Source: Meloidogyne chitwoodi (lineage: Eukaryota; Nematoda; Chromadorea; Rhabditida; Meloidogynidae). From it: a stretch of DNA of 64,000 nt. The notes under the pieces are model-generated. The model was not told the origin of the DNA and did no database searches. It saw only the letters and a list, made by a program, of their open reading frames with translations. Numbering within the stretch: position 1 is the stretch's first letter; every line of letters starts with the position of its first letter. Of this stretch, positions 48,787-64,000 are shown in pieces. Made by a program: the position numbers and the translations under genes. Where the stretch lies: NCBI GenBank assembly GCA_015183035.1, contig JACZZP010000016.1, positions 1,798,001-1,862,000 of the forward strand, read 5' to 3'.

Positions 48787-51057
48787 TTAGTTTTCTTTCA
48801 TTGGTTTTATCCTTCCACCCCAACAAAGTTGATAAGTACCAAATCTCCAACCAATATGTGGATTTAAAACAGCTTTTATAAATATAGGAAATGCAATCAA
48901 CTCGCGGAGTATCCAACAAAGTAAAAATTGAGCAATGGAAAATGATAATAACTGTCCATTCTAAAGATTTTGTTAAAATATATAAAATTTTATTGGAAAT
49001 AATTACTTGAAGTGTACGAAGTAAAATAAAATCACAAGTAGCCCAATAGATAAAATGAAATGCCAAAAATGGAAATATTATTTTACTGCCAAATAAACAT
49101 CCAAAAGAAAGGGCGCCAACTATTGAAGAAAATAAACATTCTTGTGCAGGTTCAAGAATAATTGTGTGGGGCAACATGGCTATTCTCAGTTTAATCCAGC
49201 TAAAAATAATAGTGGAAATTTATAAATTAATTTACAATATTTTAAAACTTTATTTACAATTTGTAAAAACTTAAAACTTTATTTACTATTTGTAAAAACT
49301 TAAAACTTTATTTAAAAATTGTTTAACCTCTAGAACTTAATTACAACTTTTAAAATAAAATATTTTCAGTAATAAATAATAATTTTACCGGCATATTCTC
49401 TCTTGAAATGTAAATAGTGAAGTATTAGCAGAATTCTGTAGAGCTGGCATATGTGAAACAACATTTCGGTATCCTCTTAAAATAAACATTTTTCAATAAA
49501 CAAAAAATAATAAAACTAACGCCCTAGCAAATGCTTGTCCTAAAAAGTAATCCTCGGCTAGAAAAGCTCCAAATTGTCTAAATCCGCCACATTGCTCCAA
49601 AACTTCTTTTAAGATCAAAGCACTCATTCCTGTTGAACAAACAAAACGAAAAGCATGACTTGCCAAATAAATACGAGAATGAGCACCACCAAAGTAGATC
49701 TAAAAATTACTAAATATTAAAAATGTTTAAAACTTGTTTTACAAACATTTTAACACTTCATTACACAAAACAACCTATTTTGCCACTGTTTTTTTAGTTA
49801 CAATTCTTTTAAAAAAATGTTTGTAACTTATTTTACAAAATTTTCTACAACTTTATTTATTTTAAAACTTGTTTTACAACCCTAAATAATTCTTTTAAAA
49901 TTTAATTTTCTTTAAAACATTTAATTACTTGTTCAAGTGCTGCCCATATGCCAATTCTATTCTTGCAAAAAGGTGTTTGAGTAACTAATGCAATATCTGG
50001 TTTTTCCAACATACAGAGAACCATGTCAGTAAGTGCATTCTGACACATAAAAATGCCTTGATCACTTATTAGTAAATGGGGATATCTGAAAATTTATTTG
50101 ACAATGATTCAATCTTTTAATATTTTATCTGTACTTGCTAGCAACATATCCAGGAAACATATTATTTATTTTTGGGTTTAGTCCCACACGTTGTCCTCCT
50201 ATAAATATTCGTGTTTCAACATTAGGGTATTTTGCACAGAGACTTTGAGTTAATTCATAAGCTGGATCTTGACGAGAATATAAACAAAAGAGAAGTTCAA
50301 ACTTGAAATATTATAAATTAAATTAATTTAAAAAATAATAATTTACCTGTGGATAATCCAAAAGGAAAAAAGATTCCAAATTCTCCTTCAAATTTTCATC
50401 TATTCCAACCAAAGGTTTTAAAATTGAAACACCTGGAAGTTGAGAAGGTAATTTAATGTTGTTAAGTTTATTTTGTTGTTTTTGTTTAGTTTCGAAATTT
50501 TCTTCTTGTTCATCTTCTTTTTTTATTGGTGAGAATTTGTGTAAACGATGTCTTCTGGAAAAATAAAACTAATTATAACTTGTTTTTACAAAACTTATTT
50601 TACTTTTTTTATAACTTGTTTTTACAAGTTTTACTTTTAAACATGTTTTATAAACTTTTACTAAAAATGTTTTACAATCGTTTTACAACTTGTTTTATAA
50701 AACTTGTTTTACAAAACTTAACTATTTTAATTTTTAAACGTACCCATATACAATAGCGATAATATGTAGCAAATAAATGCCTAAAACAAATAGAATACCA
50801 GCACAAGAAAATATTCTTTGCACTGCTAATTTATCTGATCCAATGTTTATTGATAATAGAGAGGAGGGAGATGCAGCAATAAATTGATTTTCTGATAAAG
50901 AATTATCAAGTCCTAGATTTGAGGTTAGCAATGCTTAAAATTATAAAATATAGGAATATTTTTTGATTTTTCAGAAATTAATTTTACTTTCATCAGAAGG
51001 TCCTTGTTGAGAGGAAGACTGGTAATCTCCTTCATTTCCAAAATGTTCTTGAAACAT
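48787..51057 (-). CDS. cgt-1: ceramide glucosyltransferase
   Basis: Family 21 glycosyltransferase that makes glucosylceramide from UDP-glucose and ceramide at the Golgi. Nine exons (51057-50988, 50933-50744, 50554-50347, 50301-50135, 50085-49929, 49699-49521, 49475-49389, 49199-49007 and 48960-48787) close to 474 residues. An N-terminal membrane anchor ([18 protein letters not shown]) precedes [20 protein letters not shown]. The active-site acidic residues lie in [13 protein letters not shown] and LAEDYFLG, and the Q-x-x-R-W motif is [24 protein letters not shown] and the two C-terminal hydrophobic segments match the family. An Asn/Gln/Glu-rich insertion lies in exon 3. C. elegans has three paralogues, so the number in the symbol is not decided. 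ACTTGTTTTACAA repeats fill several introns. Confidence 0.93.
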
Positions 51058-52904
51058 TAAAAATGTATCTAAATAATTAGATGGTAAAAATAATGGAATT
51101 TGAAGAGTAGTAATTGTAGGTAAGCAAAAGATAATTTTATTTTAAGAAAGAAGGAATGTGTAAATAATGAATTTAATCAAAAGAAAAGGACAAAAAAATA
51201 AATATTGGCCTGAAAATAATATTTTTATTTTAATTAAAGTATTTTTGACATTAAAATAATTAAAGTTGTGTAAGTTAAAAATAAATTATTATTAATAATA
51301 AAAATATTAATTATTAATAAATAGGTTTTTAATAAATATATTTAACGCTTTCTGTCGTCTCGACAACAAAAAATATTTTTTTTAATAAAAATCAAAAAGA
51401 AAAGCTTTGAAAGAAAAGAGAAAAGTAAAATAAATATTTAATATTTATTAATAAGAAGCCCTTCAATCATTTAAAACAATTTTATATAAATTATTATATT
51501 ATTCGTTTCCATAGTAAAACAACAGAAAAAGCAATTGTATTTATAATATAAAGAATTGTATTATTTTTTTAAAAAAAGTTGGAGAACGCCTTTCTTTTTA
51601 ATATAAAAGTGCAAAGGTTTGTAAATGTTTAAGTTGTAAAAAGAAAATACATAAACTTTATTGCTAGAGAAGGAAAAAAGTTTTAAGTTTTAGGTTAGAG
51701 AACAAAAAAGTTTTAAGTTTTAAATATACATGTTTTAAAGAAAAATCAAAAATCTATTTAAAAAAAGGGAAAATTTGTTAATTCTCCAAAAATAGGAAAA
51801 ATTCCTCTCATCTTTTTGTTATCAGTAAAAAGAATGTAATAAATCATAAATTTAATCATAAAATCCGATAAAAATTTGATGAAAAATAAAACATAAAAAT
51901 ATAATCTGATTCTTTAGAAATTCTAAAAATTTTTGTAGTTTGGATAGCATAATATTTATTGACATTTTTTGATAAAAATAATATGACTCATTCTACAAAA
52001 TTATATTCAAAAAAAATAAAAAAAATCAGAAATTTCAGGAGAAGTTAGATAACAGAACAGAGGAGTTATATAAAAAATTTAATGATTTTTAATTATACAT
52101 AATTTGGCAATTTTAAAGAATTCGAATAACGTCACCATCTTTCCTACAAAGAAGAACACACACTTTAAATTAGAAAAAAATTTTTGTTTTAAAAATTAAA
52201 AGAGAAAATAAGAAATGGGAAGAAATTTTGGAAGGAGAATAAAGAACAGAATATAATAATCGATTATTTATTTATACCAAAAAATTCTTTGAACATTGTG
52301 TTGAAAAAATTATATCGAGGCAATATAAAACATTAATAAATTAATAAAAACTTGCTTTTCCACCTAAATAGGAATATTTTTATTTTCTCAGTGAAAATTT
52401 CTGGTTATAAATTAATAGAAAAAATACCTATAAGAAAAAACAAAATCAGAATAAAAATCAGAACTTTTAAAAATAGCATTAATAATATGAATAATTAAAA
52501 ACAACAAAAAATGAAAATAGAAACAAGTAATTATTAAAAAAACTAATTTATTAAAAAAGATGAGTAATTATTATATAATAAAATTAAACAAATATTAAAT
52601 TTAAAATATAATTTATCTTTTATTTGCATGATACAACAAAAATATATATAAATATTGATTTTAGTCAAAAGGAATAAAAAAGAGAAAAAATCAATTTTCG
52701 GGAAATATCGAGAATGATGAAAAAAAGTGGTTATTAATAATAACAAGAAAGTTATTTTACATTAAAAATCACATATTATAAATAATATTATGAATACAAA
52801 AGAAAGAGAACAGTACAAAAACAATTATATAAACACACAACAAAAATAAACCTATATATATATTATACAAACAATTATCATACATACATATACCTAATTA
52901 TTAT
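51058..52904. other. 1.8-kb intergenic region
   Basis: No exon recognised. A degraded foldback copy is possible at 51880-52130 (a TCAGAAATTTCAGGAGAAGT core facing TCTAAAAATTTTTGTAG). The rest is low-complexity A+T. Confidence 0.5.
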
Positions 52905-53884
52905 TTACAACTTGTTTTCCTCTTTTGCCTTCTCAACAAGCTCCATAAGCTCCTACAATTGAAAAAAATTTTAATTAAAAAAAAATGTTTTTACAGTTTC
53001 GTAAATATTATTTGCAGTCATTTTCATAATTTTTCTGTAGTAATGACTGGCAGATGTTTTATCCTTTACTTTGAGGTAGCATCTAAAGTTGGATATTTAA
53101 AATTAAAAAAAAACTTATTTTAAATTACTTACTTCATTAGATAATAATTTACTTCTATTGATTTAGTATTGGCCTAAAAAATTTAAATTAAATTTTTTTT
53201 AATTAATTAAAAAAAACCTTTTTTAAGCTTAGAATAGCGTTGGTATATGAAGCTTGTTTTATCAATTTTTGAGCATCACAAAATAATTTAGTTGCTAACA
53301 TCTTTTGAAAATATGACAGCCCTGCCGCGTGAAAATTTAGGATACTTTTGATTAGATAAACTTCAGAATTGTTTGGCTCCATTTCTTCGAGTTTTATAAA
53401 AGTTTTCTTAAAATTAAAAAAAATATATATAAAATTTAAAATTATTACATAAATTTTGACGGAACGACGAGCATTTTTCAACATATTTTTACTTTCCGAA
53501 CATTTGAAGCCATAAAATTTACACCTAAAATTTATAAAATTAATTGAAGAAAAAATTATATAAATATTACTTAAGCAAAAGATAATGGAAATTATTATCC
53601 CCGAATTTCTTGGCTTTATTCAACCATTTTTGTCCCTCAATAAGTTTTTTGTAACGCTGTCCTTTTGGAAGTGATAATACCGAACGATAACAACAAAAAG
53701 CCGCAGAAATATAATCGGCCTGCAACCCATTAGAATTGTTGTTAATTGTTTTGACAATATTATTGTAAACATCTTCAATGGTCTCTCCTGCATTCAATGA
53801 CATCGAAATTTGATTAATCTTAAAAAGAAAGTTAAAAATTTTTTTAGAAATTAAAAAAAGTAAATATACCTTATCGGCAGCCAT
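52905..53884 (-). CDS. RMD-1/RMDN-like TPR protein
   Basis: Regulator of microtubule dynamics family, TPR-like helical repeats. C. elegans RMD-1 associates with microtubules and spindle poles. Exons 53884-53870, 53818-53571, 53524-53449, 53406-53218, 53173-53133, 53082-52995 and 52952-52905 give 234 residues. The family match is in LEEMEPNNSEVYLIKSILNF then AAGLSYFQKMLATKLF, which aligns with the HxLLGRWCYEVAxLSWxxR region of RMDN proteins, and in YYLMKCYLKVKDKTSASHYY. The AAGLS core is kept, but the usual Gly-Arg-Trp before it is not. The first coding exon is only 15 nt. Divergent, so moderate confidence. Confidence 0.7.
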
Positions 53885-55125
53885 AGCAAATTAACAAACG
53901 TAATTATAAAGTTGCCAATAAAGTTGTTCGATAATATATACAAACGTAATATACAACTTCCTATAAAGTTGTAAAAATACCAACAATAGCTTATAAGCTA
54001 ATATATAATAACCAACTAGGTATAATATAATAATAAAAAATTTAAAATTAATAAAGCTTTTTATACTAAGTTTTATAAGGAAAATTATTCTTATTTTTGT
54101 AAATTTGTTAAAAAATCCAAAATAATTTAAAAAAATTATTTAATTATTTGAAAAAGTAATTTTGTAAAATTATTAAAATTTGTGTTTTGTATTTTTGATG
54201 TATTTTATTATTTATTATTTAATAATATTTAATTATTCAAATTTTTATTTCAAACAAATAATTATTAATTAAAAATATAAATTAATAAAATATAATTTAA
54301 TAAATTAAGATTTTACCAAATAAATTTGTTTTATAAAATAAAACGTATATAAAAAATTAATAATAAAAAATAAATATTTTTTATTTATAAAAAAGGCTAA
54401 AAAATGCCCCATAATTCTTTTTAGATAAAATTTTTAAACTCAGTTTTTTGAAAGCTTTTGTGTTTCTAGATTTATTAAACTATTAAATATATTACTAGGT
54501 AAATAAATTAAATAATTTTAATTTTAAAATACATAATTTATAAATTAATTAAAATATTTATTTATTTATAAAAAAAGTAAAGTTTTTAAATTTTTTAATT
54601 TAATTTATTAATTAATTTTTAATATCTTTTTTTTTTATTTCAAAAAATTAATTTATTTATTTATGTATTTAATTGGAATCAACTCTGAATATAAACACTC
54701 TGAGTATCAATACAGTTGACTGAAATCAAAGCGTTGATCTCAGGGTCAGTTGATATCCAGGGGTGGACACATTTATTTAATTAAATAATAAAACTTTTTG
54801 TTTTTATTTTATTTATATAATTTTACCTTTTTTTCACTTTTGCTTCTTATTTTTGTTTAAAAATCAAAATATAATTTTATTGAATATTTTTAAGTTTTTT
54901 TTAATATTAAAACATTTTTTTAGAATTGTCAAAAAAGGAAAATAATATTTATGTTTTTAATGTTTGTTTAACCTCCATTTTACGACTTCTTCCTCTCTGT
55001 TTTTTTTACATAAATAAATAATTTTTGCCTATTTTCCTTCTATCGATTTATATTATAAATAATAAAAAAACCTTAATAACTCTTATTAATTGTAATTTTT
55101 TTTTGATTTTTTAAAAAATATAAAA
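53885..55125. other. 1.2-kb intergenic region
   Basis: Shared upstream region of the divergent RMD-like and gliotactin-like genes. No gene seen. A less AT-rich patch at 54675-54770 contains short inverted words (CAACTCTGA, TCAGTTGA) of unknown meaning. Confidence 0.5.
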
Positions 55126-59888
<4,763 letters not shown>

Positions 59889-62008
59889 AAAAAAAGTATT
59901 TAGTTATTCTGATTTTTGTATTTTGTAATTATTTTTCAAAATTCTGATTTTGTATTTTTTAATCCTACTTATATATTTTTTTGATGCGATGGAAATTGAA
60001 ATAATCGTCACATATGGTTTGTGATAAATGTATGCTTTTATACTAAAATGATTTGAGGTAAAAGAGAATTAGGGCTTTTTAATAAGGCTTTGCAACTTAA
60101 AACGGATAAGAAAAATGTTGAGTATAAAAAGGGATTTTTAATCATTCCATATTATTTATAGGTACACTTCAAAAACAATATAAACAAACACACTAAACAA
60201 TCTAATGTTGACGATCTTTTGCTTTACTTAAAACTTGACTTCAACTAGAACTTAAAGTTTGAAAATGAAGTTTAAAGATTGAACTTGAAATTTAATGAAA
60301 CTTGAAAATATTTTTTGATCTAAATTTTATTGTGCATTGGTGTGTTGGAAATATTTTAATTATATTAGAGTTTATGTTTTGGTAAAGTTTTTGCTGTGAT
60401 GTTTTAAACAAATGTTTTTGTTATAATAATTTATGATGTTTTGTATTTATAAAGTTCTTGGAACAATTATTTGGTTAAGTTTGTTTATGTTTATTTGTTT
60501 TTATTTTGTTCTTAGGAAATGCTTATAAGTATGTTTTTCTTTATTGTTCCTTTTAAGTTTGTGTGTGTTTTTGCTAACAATAAAGGCGCCTAACTTCGAT
60601 AGTTATTTTAAAAAATTCTGATTTTGTAATTGTATATTTACAAGAATTCTAATTTTTATATTTTTTAAAAATATAAGAATTTATTCCTTAGATTTTAACA
60701 AAACAAAAATTGGGCGTAATTAAAGATTGTGTTTCCACCTCAAATGCCCTTATTAAATAGTTTCCAGTTGATATAAATTCTAGTAATTATTTGCTTCATT
60801 TATTCAGCAATTTGTTAAATATTCGTTTGTTATTTTTAACTTTTATTTAAATTAATAAGAAGGAGTTTATTCTAAATTTTGAACAGATAATTCGGTTATT
60901 TCTATTTAGAAAGAATAAATCGAATTATCTTTATTCTAAATTTTGATACAGATAATTCGGTTATTTCTATTTAGAAAGAATAAATCGAATTATCTTTATT
61001 CTAAATTTTGATACAGATAATTCGGTTATTTCTATTTAGAAAGAATAAATCGAATTATCTTTATTCTAAATTTTGATACAGATAATTCGGTTATTTCTAT
61101 TTAGAAAGAATAAATCGAATTATCTTTATTCTAAACTTTTAAACAAGAGTTAATTATAGCATTGCTTAAGTTTGTCGATAAATTTTTCATATAAGACTAT
61201 TAATTTTGGATTTTTTAATATTTTAATTTGTTAAATTTATATTAATAAGGCAATATTACTACGTCATAAAATGATTAGTAATTAATTTATTACGTTTTTA
61301 GTAATATTTAAAATATTGCTTAATAAAAGGATGCATTAATATGTACATAAGAAAAAGTGAATAAAAAATTTTAAAAAAATCAAAAAAAAATTTTGGCATT
61401 TTAATTTTATGAATAAATTTATTGTTTGACTGTCATAAAAAAATAATCAAGATAAAAAATGAATTCGGCAACAAAAATCTAAATATAACCCTTCACACTC
61501 AATTTATTTATTTTTTCTTCAATTTCTCTTATTATCAATTTTAGATTACAAATTTTATTAATAAGAAAAACATTGCGCATAAAAATACTTTGTGTTTTAT
61601 TTTTGTATTTAAATAAATTTAAAATTTTATTTATTGAAAATGCCTTTTGTAAAATTAAAATTCTGATTTTATACTTCTGATTTTACAATTCTGATTTTAT
61701 AATTCTGATTTTACAATTATTTTATAATTCTGATTTTATATTTCTGATTTTACAATTCTTATTTTATAATTCTGATTTTACAATTCTGATTTTGCAATTC
61801 TTATTTTACAATTCTGATTTTACGATATAATAATTCTGATTTAAAGTTTAATTGTAATATCTATTAACTGTATTTTAAGATTGATTACAAATCAGAATTG
61901 TATTTTAGTATTGTTTTTCGCCTTTTTACAATAATTCTGATTTAACTAGTTTAATATCTGACTTATTTTACAATACATTTAAAACAATTATAATAAAGTT
62001 ATTGAAAT
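59889..62008. other. 2.1-kb intergenic region with repeats
   Basis: Between the gliotactin-like and tyrosinase genes. It holds the 65-bp array (60884-61137) and an AATTCTGATTTTAC short repeat (61660-61850). 60150-60620 is unique AT-rich sequence without an exon I can support. Confidence 0.6.
60884..61137. repeat. 65-bp tandem repeat, ~3.9 copies
   Basis: Units starting CAGATAATTCGGTTATTTCT begin at 60884, 60949, 61014 and 61079, exactly 65 bp apart and nearly identical. Each unit is a hairpin: GATAATTCG near its start pairs with CGAATTATC in the middle. Confidence 0.93.
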
Positions 62009-64000
62009 ATGAATAAAGTTAACCCCTATTGTTTTTCACTTTTAAAATATTTATTTATTACAATCGCAACATTTATTTCATTTATTAATGCACAAAAGGA
62101 TTGTTCTTCAGCGCCGACATCTGCGCTAAGAATTGTTTGTGAACAATTACATCGTTGGGATAAAAGTTCTCGGGTATATTATATTATTTAAATTAATTTT
62201 TAAATAAAATTTATTTTATTTTAAAAATTAACTTTTGTAGAAGGCGTCAGTAGTAATGGCTGCATTAGCTGGAGAAGTTGCACAAGTTGCCCCAACTGCT
62301 TATCAATGCATGGACATTGGCTGTTTGTGTAATTACTTGGGTGGTATGTTTTAATAAAGTTATTTATTTATTTTATAAATTAATTTAAAATTGTAAATAT
62401 GTATTAAGGTAATGGCCAAACTGGAACAAACATTTGTTCGTTACCGACTTTAAGAAAATCAATTCGTAAAGAATATCGAATGTTGTCTGATTATGAAAGG
62501 GCTAAATTTGTTATTTAATTATAATTTAAAATAAAATTATTTTTATTTTTTTGCAGCATTCTGCACTTAAAGGAATTAAAGCAAATGGAGAATATGACAG
62601 AATTGCTAAAACTCACTCACAATTTGCAACTTCAGGAAGTGCCCACAGCGGACCAGGATTTTTACCTTGGCACAGGGAATTCGTCAAACGATTCGAAATT
62701 GCCCTTAAGAAAATTGATCCGACTGTAGCCCTTCCTTATTGGGATTCGACATTAGATGGGGCATTGCCAACACCTAAAGACTCTGCTTTGTTTTCTAATG
62801 ATGTAAAAAAATTAAAATAAATTTTTAAAAAGCGCATCCTTTAATTTTAATATTAAAAAATAAAATAAAATTTTAAGTTTATGGGAACAACAAATGCTAA
62901 AGGAAATTTGACAGGAGGAGATTTTGCTGGATGGAAAACAATAGAAGTAAATTAATTTTTAAATTAATTATTAAATTAATTTTTACAGGGAAGGGCAAAC
63001 GTTCTTAGAAAAGTAGGAGCAGATGGAAATTGTTTTAGGAAGAGAGAGTAAAATTTTTTTTAAATTAAATTAATTTTTATTTCAAGCATTCAATGGCTTC
63101 TGCAGCAAACAAATATTGACTTGGTTCTCAGTTTTTCTGCTCCACAAGCTGTTTGTTGTTTTTTTAATATTTTTTTATTAATTTTTAAGGGATGTACTGC
63201 TCAAACTAGCTTCGATGCTTTGGAGGTAAAAAAAAATTTTTTTAATTAATTAATTAATTTAAAGTACACCCACGGCAATGTTCACATGTTTGTTGGGGGT
63301 GATATGGCTGACCAGTCAACTTCTGCAAATGATCCAATATTTTTTGTGCATCACAGCTTTGTGGATATGGTTAGAGAGAAATAATTTTTTTTAATTAATA
63401 TAAAAAAATTATTTAAATAAAAGTTTCAAGTCTTTCTTATTTTAAAGCTTTGGGAATTATGGCGTCTTAACAGACAACAAAAAAATAAACGTGAAACAAC
63501 ATACCCTATGGATAGGGAGGTAATAAAATAAATTTAAATAAATTTAAAAAAAAAATTTAAAAATAAAATTTAAAGAATTGTTCAGCCCCTCAACACTTTG
63601 CCTCAGCTAGGATGCATCCTTTTGGTGTAAAAAAGAAATTTTTTATTAAAAAAGAAAATTTTAAATATTAAGCCGTTGAATAATATTGACGGTCTAAGTA
63701 ATAAATACACTGATAATATGTATGAATATGCTCCACGTCCAACATGCTCATTAGGGCGAAATTGTGGATCTAAGTTTGTAAAAATTAAAAAATAAAATTT
63801 AATTAAAATTAATTAAATTTATGATGGTTATTCTGTGATCGATCTCATCAAACTCCCCGTTGTGCTGCAAAAATTAAAATTGGTGGAAATTGTAAAGGAT
63901 TTACTAGAGGAGAAGATGTTTGTGTTAAAGGACGATGCAAGGGAGGAATATGCGTACAAACTACTGTAAATTTTATTAATTCTGATTTTAATTTACTAAA
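62009..64000 (+). CDS. tyrosinase-like copper protein, 3' end cut off
   Basis: Secreted type 3 copper oxidase of the nematode TYR family, probably acting on phenols in cuticle or secretions. Exons: 62009-62173, 62241-62343, 62409-62509, 62557-62802, 62878-62946, 62989-63047, 63087-63150, 63190-63225, 63265-63369, 63448-63519, 63576-63626, 63673 to about 63773, and about 63827-63965. The gene continues past the window. Signal peptide at residues 13-28. The CuA site has [20 protein letters not shown] then HREF. CuB has [12 protein letters not shown] and [18 protein letters not shown]. The PYWDS motif is present. The tail CGSK...[14 protein letters not shown] then GGNCKGF is the Cys-rich region typical of nematode tyrosinases. 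The intron before 63827 contains no AG at its end. Confidence 0.9.

Overview
This window looks like nuclear DNA of a root-knot nematode (Meloidogyne) or a close tylenchid relative. It is extremely AT-rich, with short exons and 40-600 bp introns ending in TTTTAG, TTTAAG or TTTCAG. Its genes are nematode-type: SPE-42/DC-STAMP, FAX-1/NR2E3, gliotactin-like, CPZ-type cathepsin and nematode tyrosinase. The low GC suggests one of the most AT-rich species, such as M. graminicola, but species cannot be fixed from sequence alone. Gene names rest on motif recognition and hand-built splice models whose reading frames close; no search was run.

Layout. 1-1632 (+): 3' part of an RBM28/Nop4-type RNA-binding protein. 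1816-4032 (-): cathepsin Z-like protease with a long anchored N-terminus. 4807-9331 (-): quiescin sulfhydryl oxidase. 9935-10742: large palindrome carrying two copies of a small gene start. 10829-11403 (-): HDAC6-type ZnF-UBP protein. 11730-15109 (-): UDP-glucuronosyltransferase. 18038-23968 (+): SLC26 anion transporter. 26727-28124 (+): paired-like homeobox gene. 29811-33685 (+): two-zinc-finger protein with a BESS-like motif. 34072-34878 (-): B9D2. 35163-39298 (-): SPE-42-like sperm membrane protein. 39361-40886: DNA transposon with terminal inverted repeats and a decayed gene. 44334-47628 (+): FAX-1/NR2E3 nuclear receptor. 48787-51057 (-): ceramide glucosyltransferase. 52905-53884 (-): RMD-1-type protein. 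55126-59888 (+): gliotactin-like protein with a small inverted-repeat element inside a coding exon. 62009-64000 (+): tyrosinase, running off the window.

The genes form no operon or pathway; this is ordinary mixed nematode gene content. Two genes relate to cilia or sperm (B9D2, SPE-42), two to neuronal fate (homeobox, FAX-1), and several to the secretory pathway (QSOX, cathepsin Z, UGT, ceramide glucosyltransferase, tyrosinase).

The most unusual material is structural: many foldback elements in introns, a 5-6 bp target duplication inside a coding exon with a possible splice rescue, GC-AG introns and a few apparently non-canonical splice sites, 64-65 bp minisatellites at three loci, neighbourhood-specific short repeats shared between introns of adjacent genes, and a stray exon copy of the ZnF-UBP gene 37 kb away.
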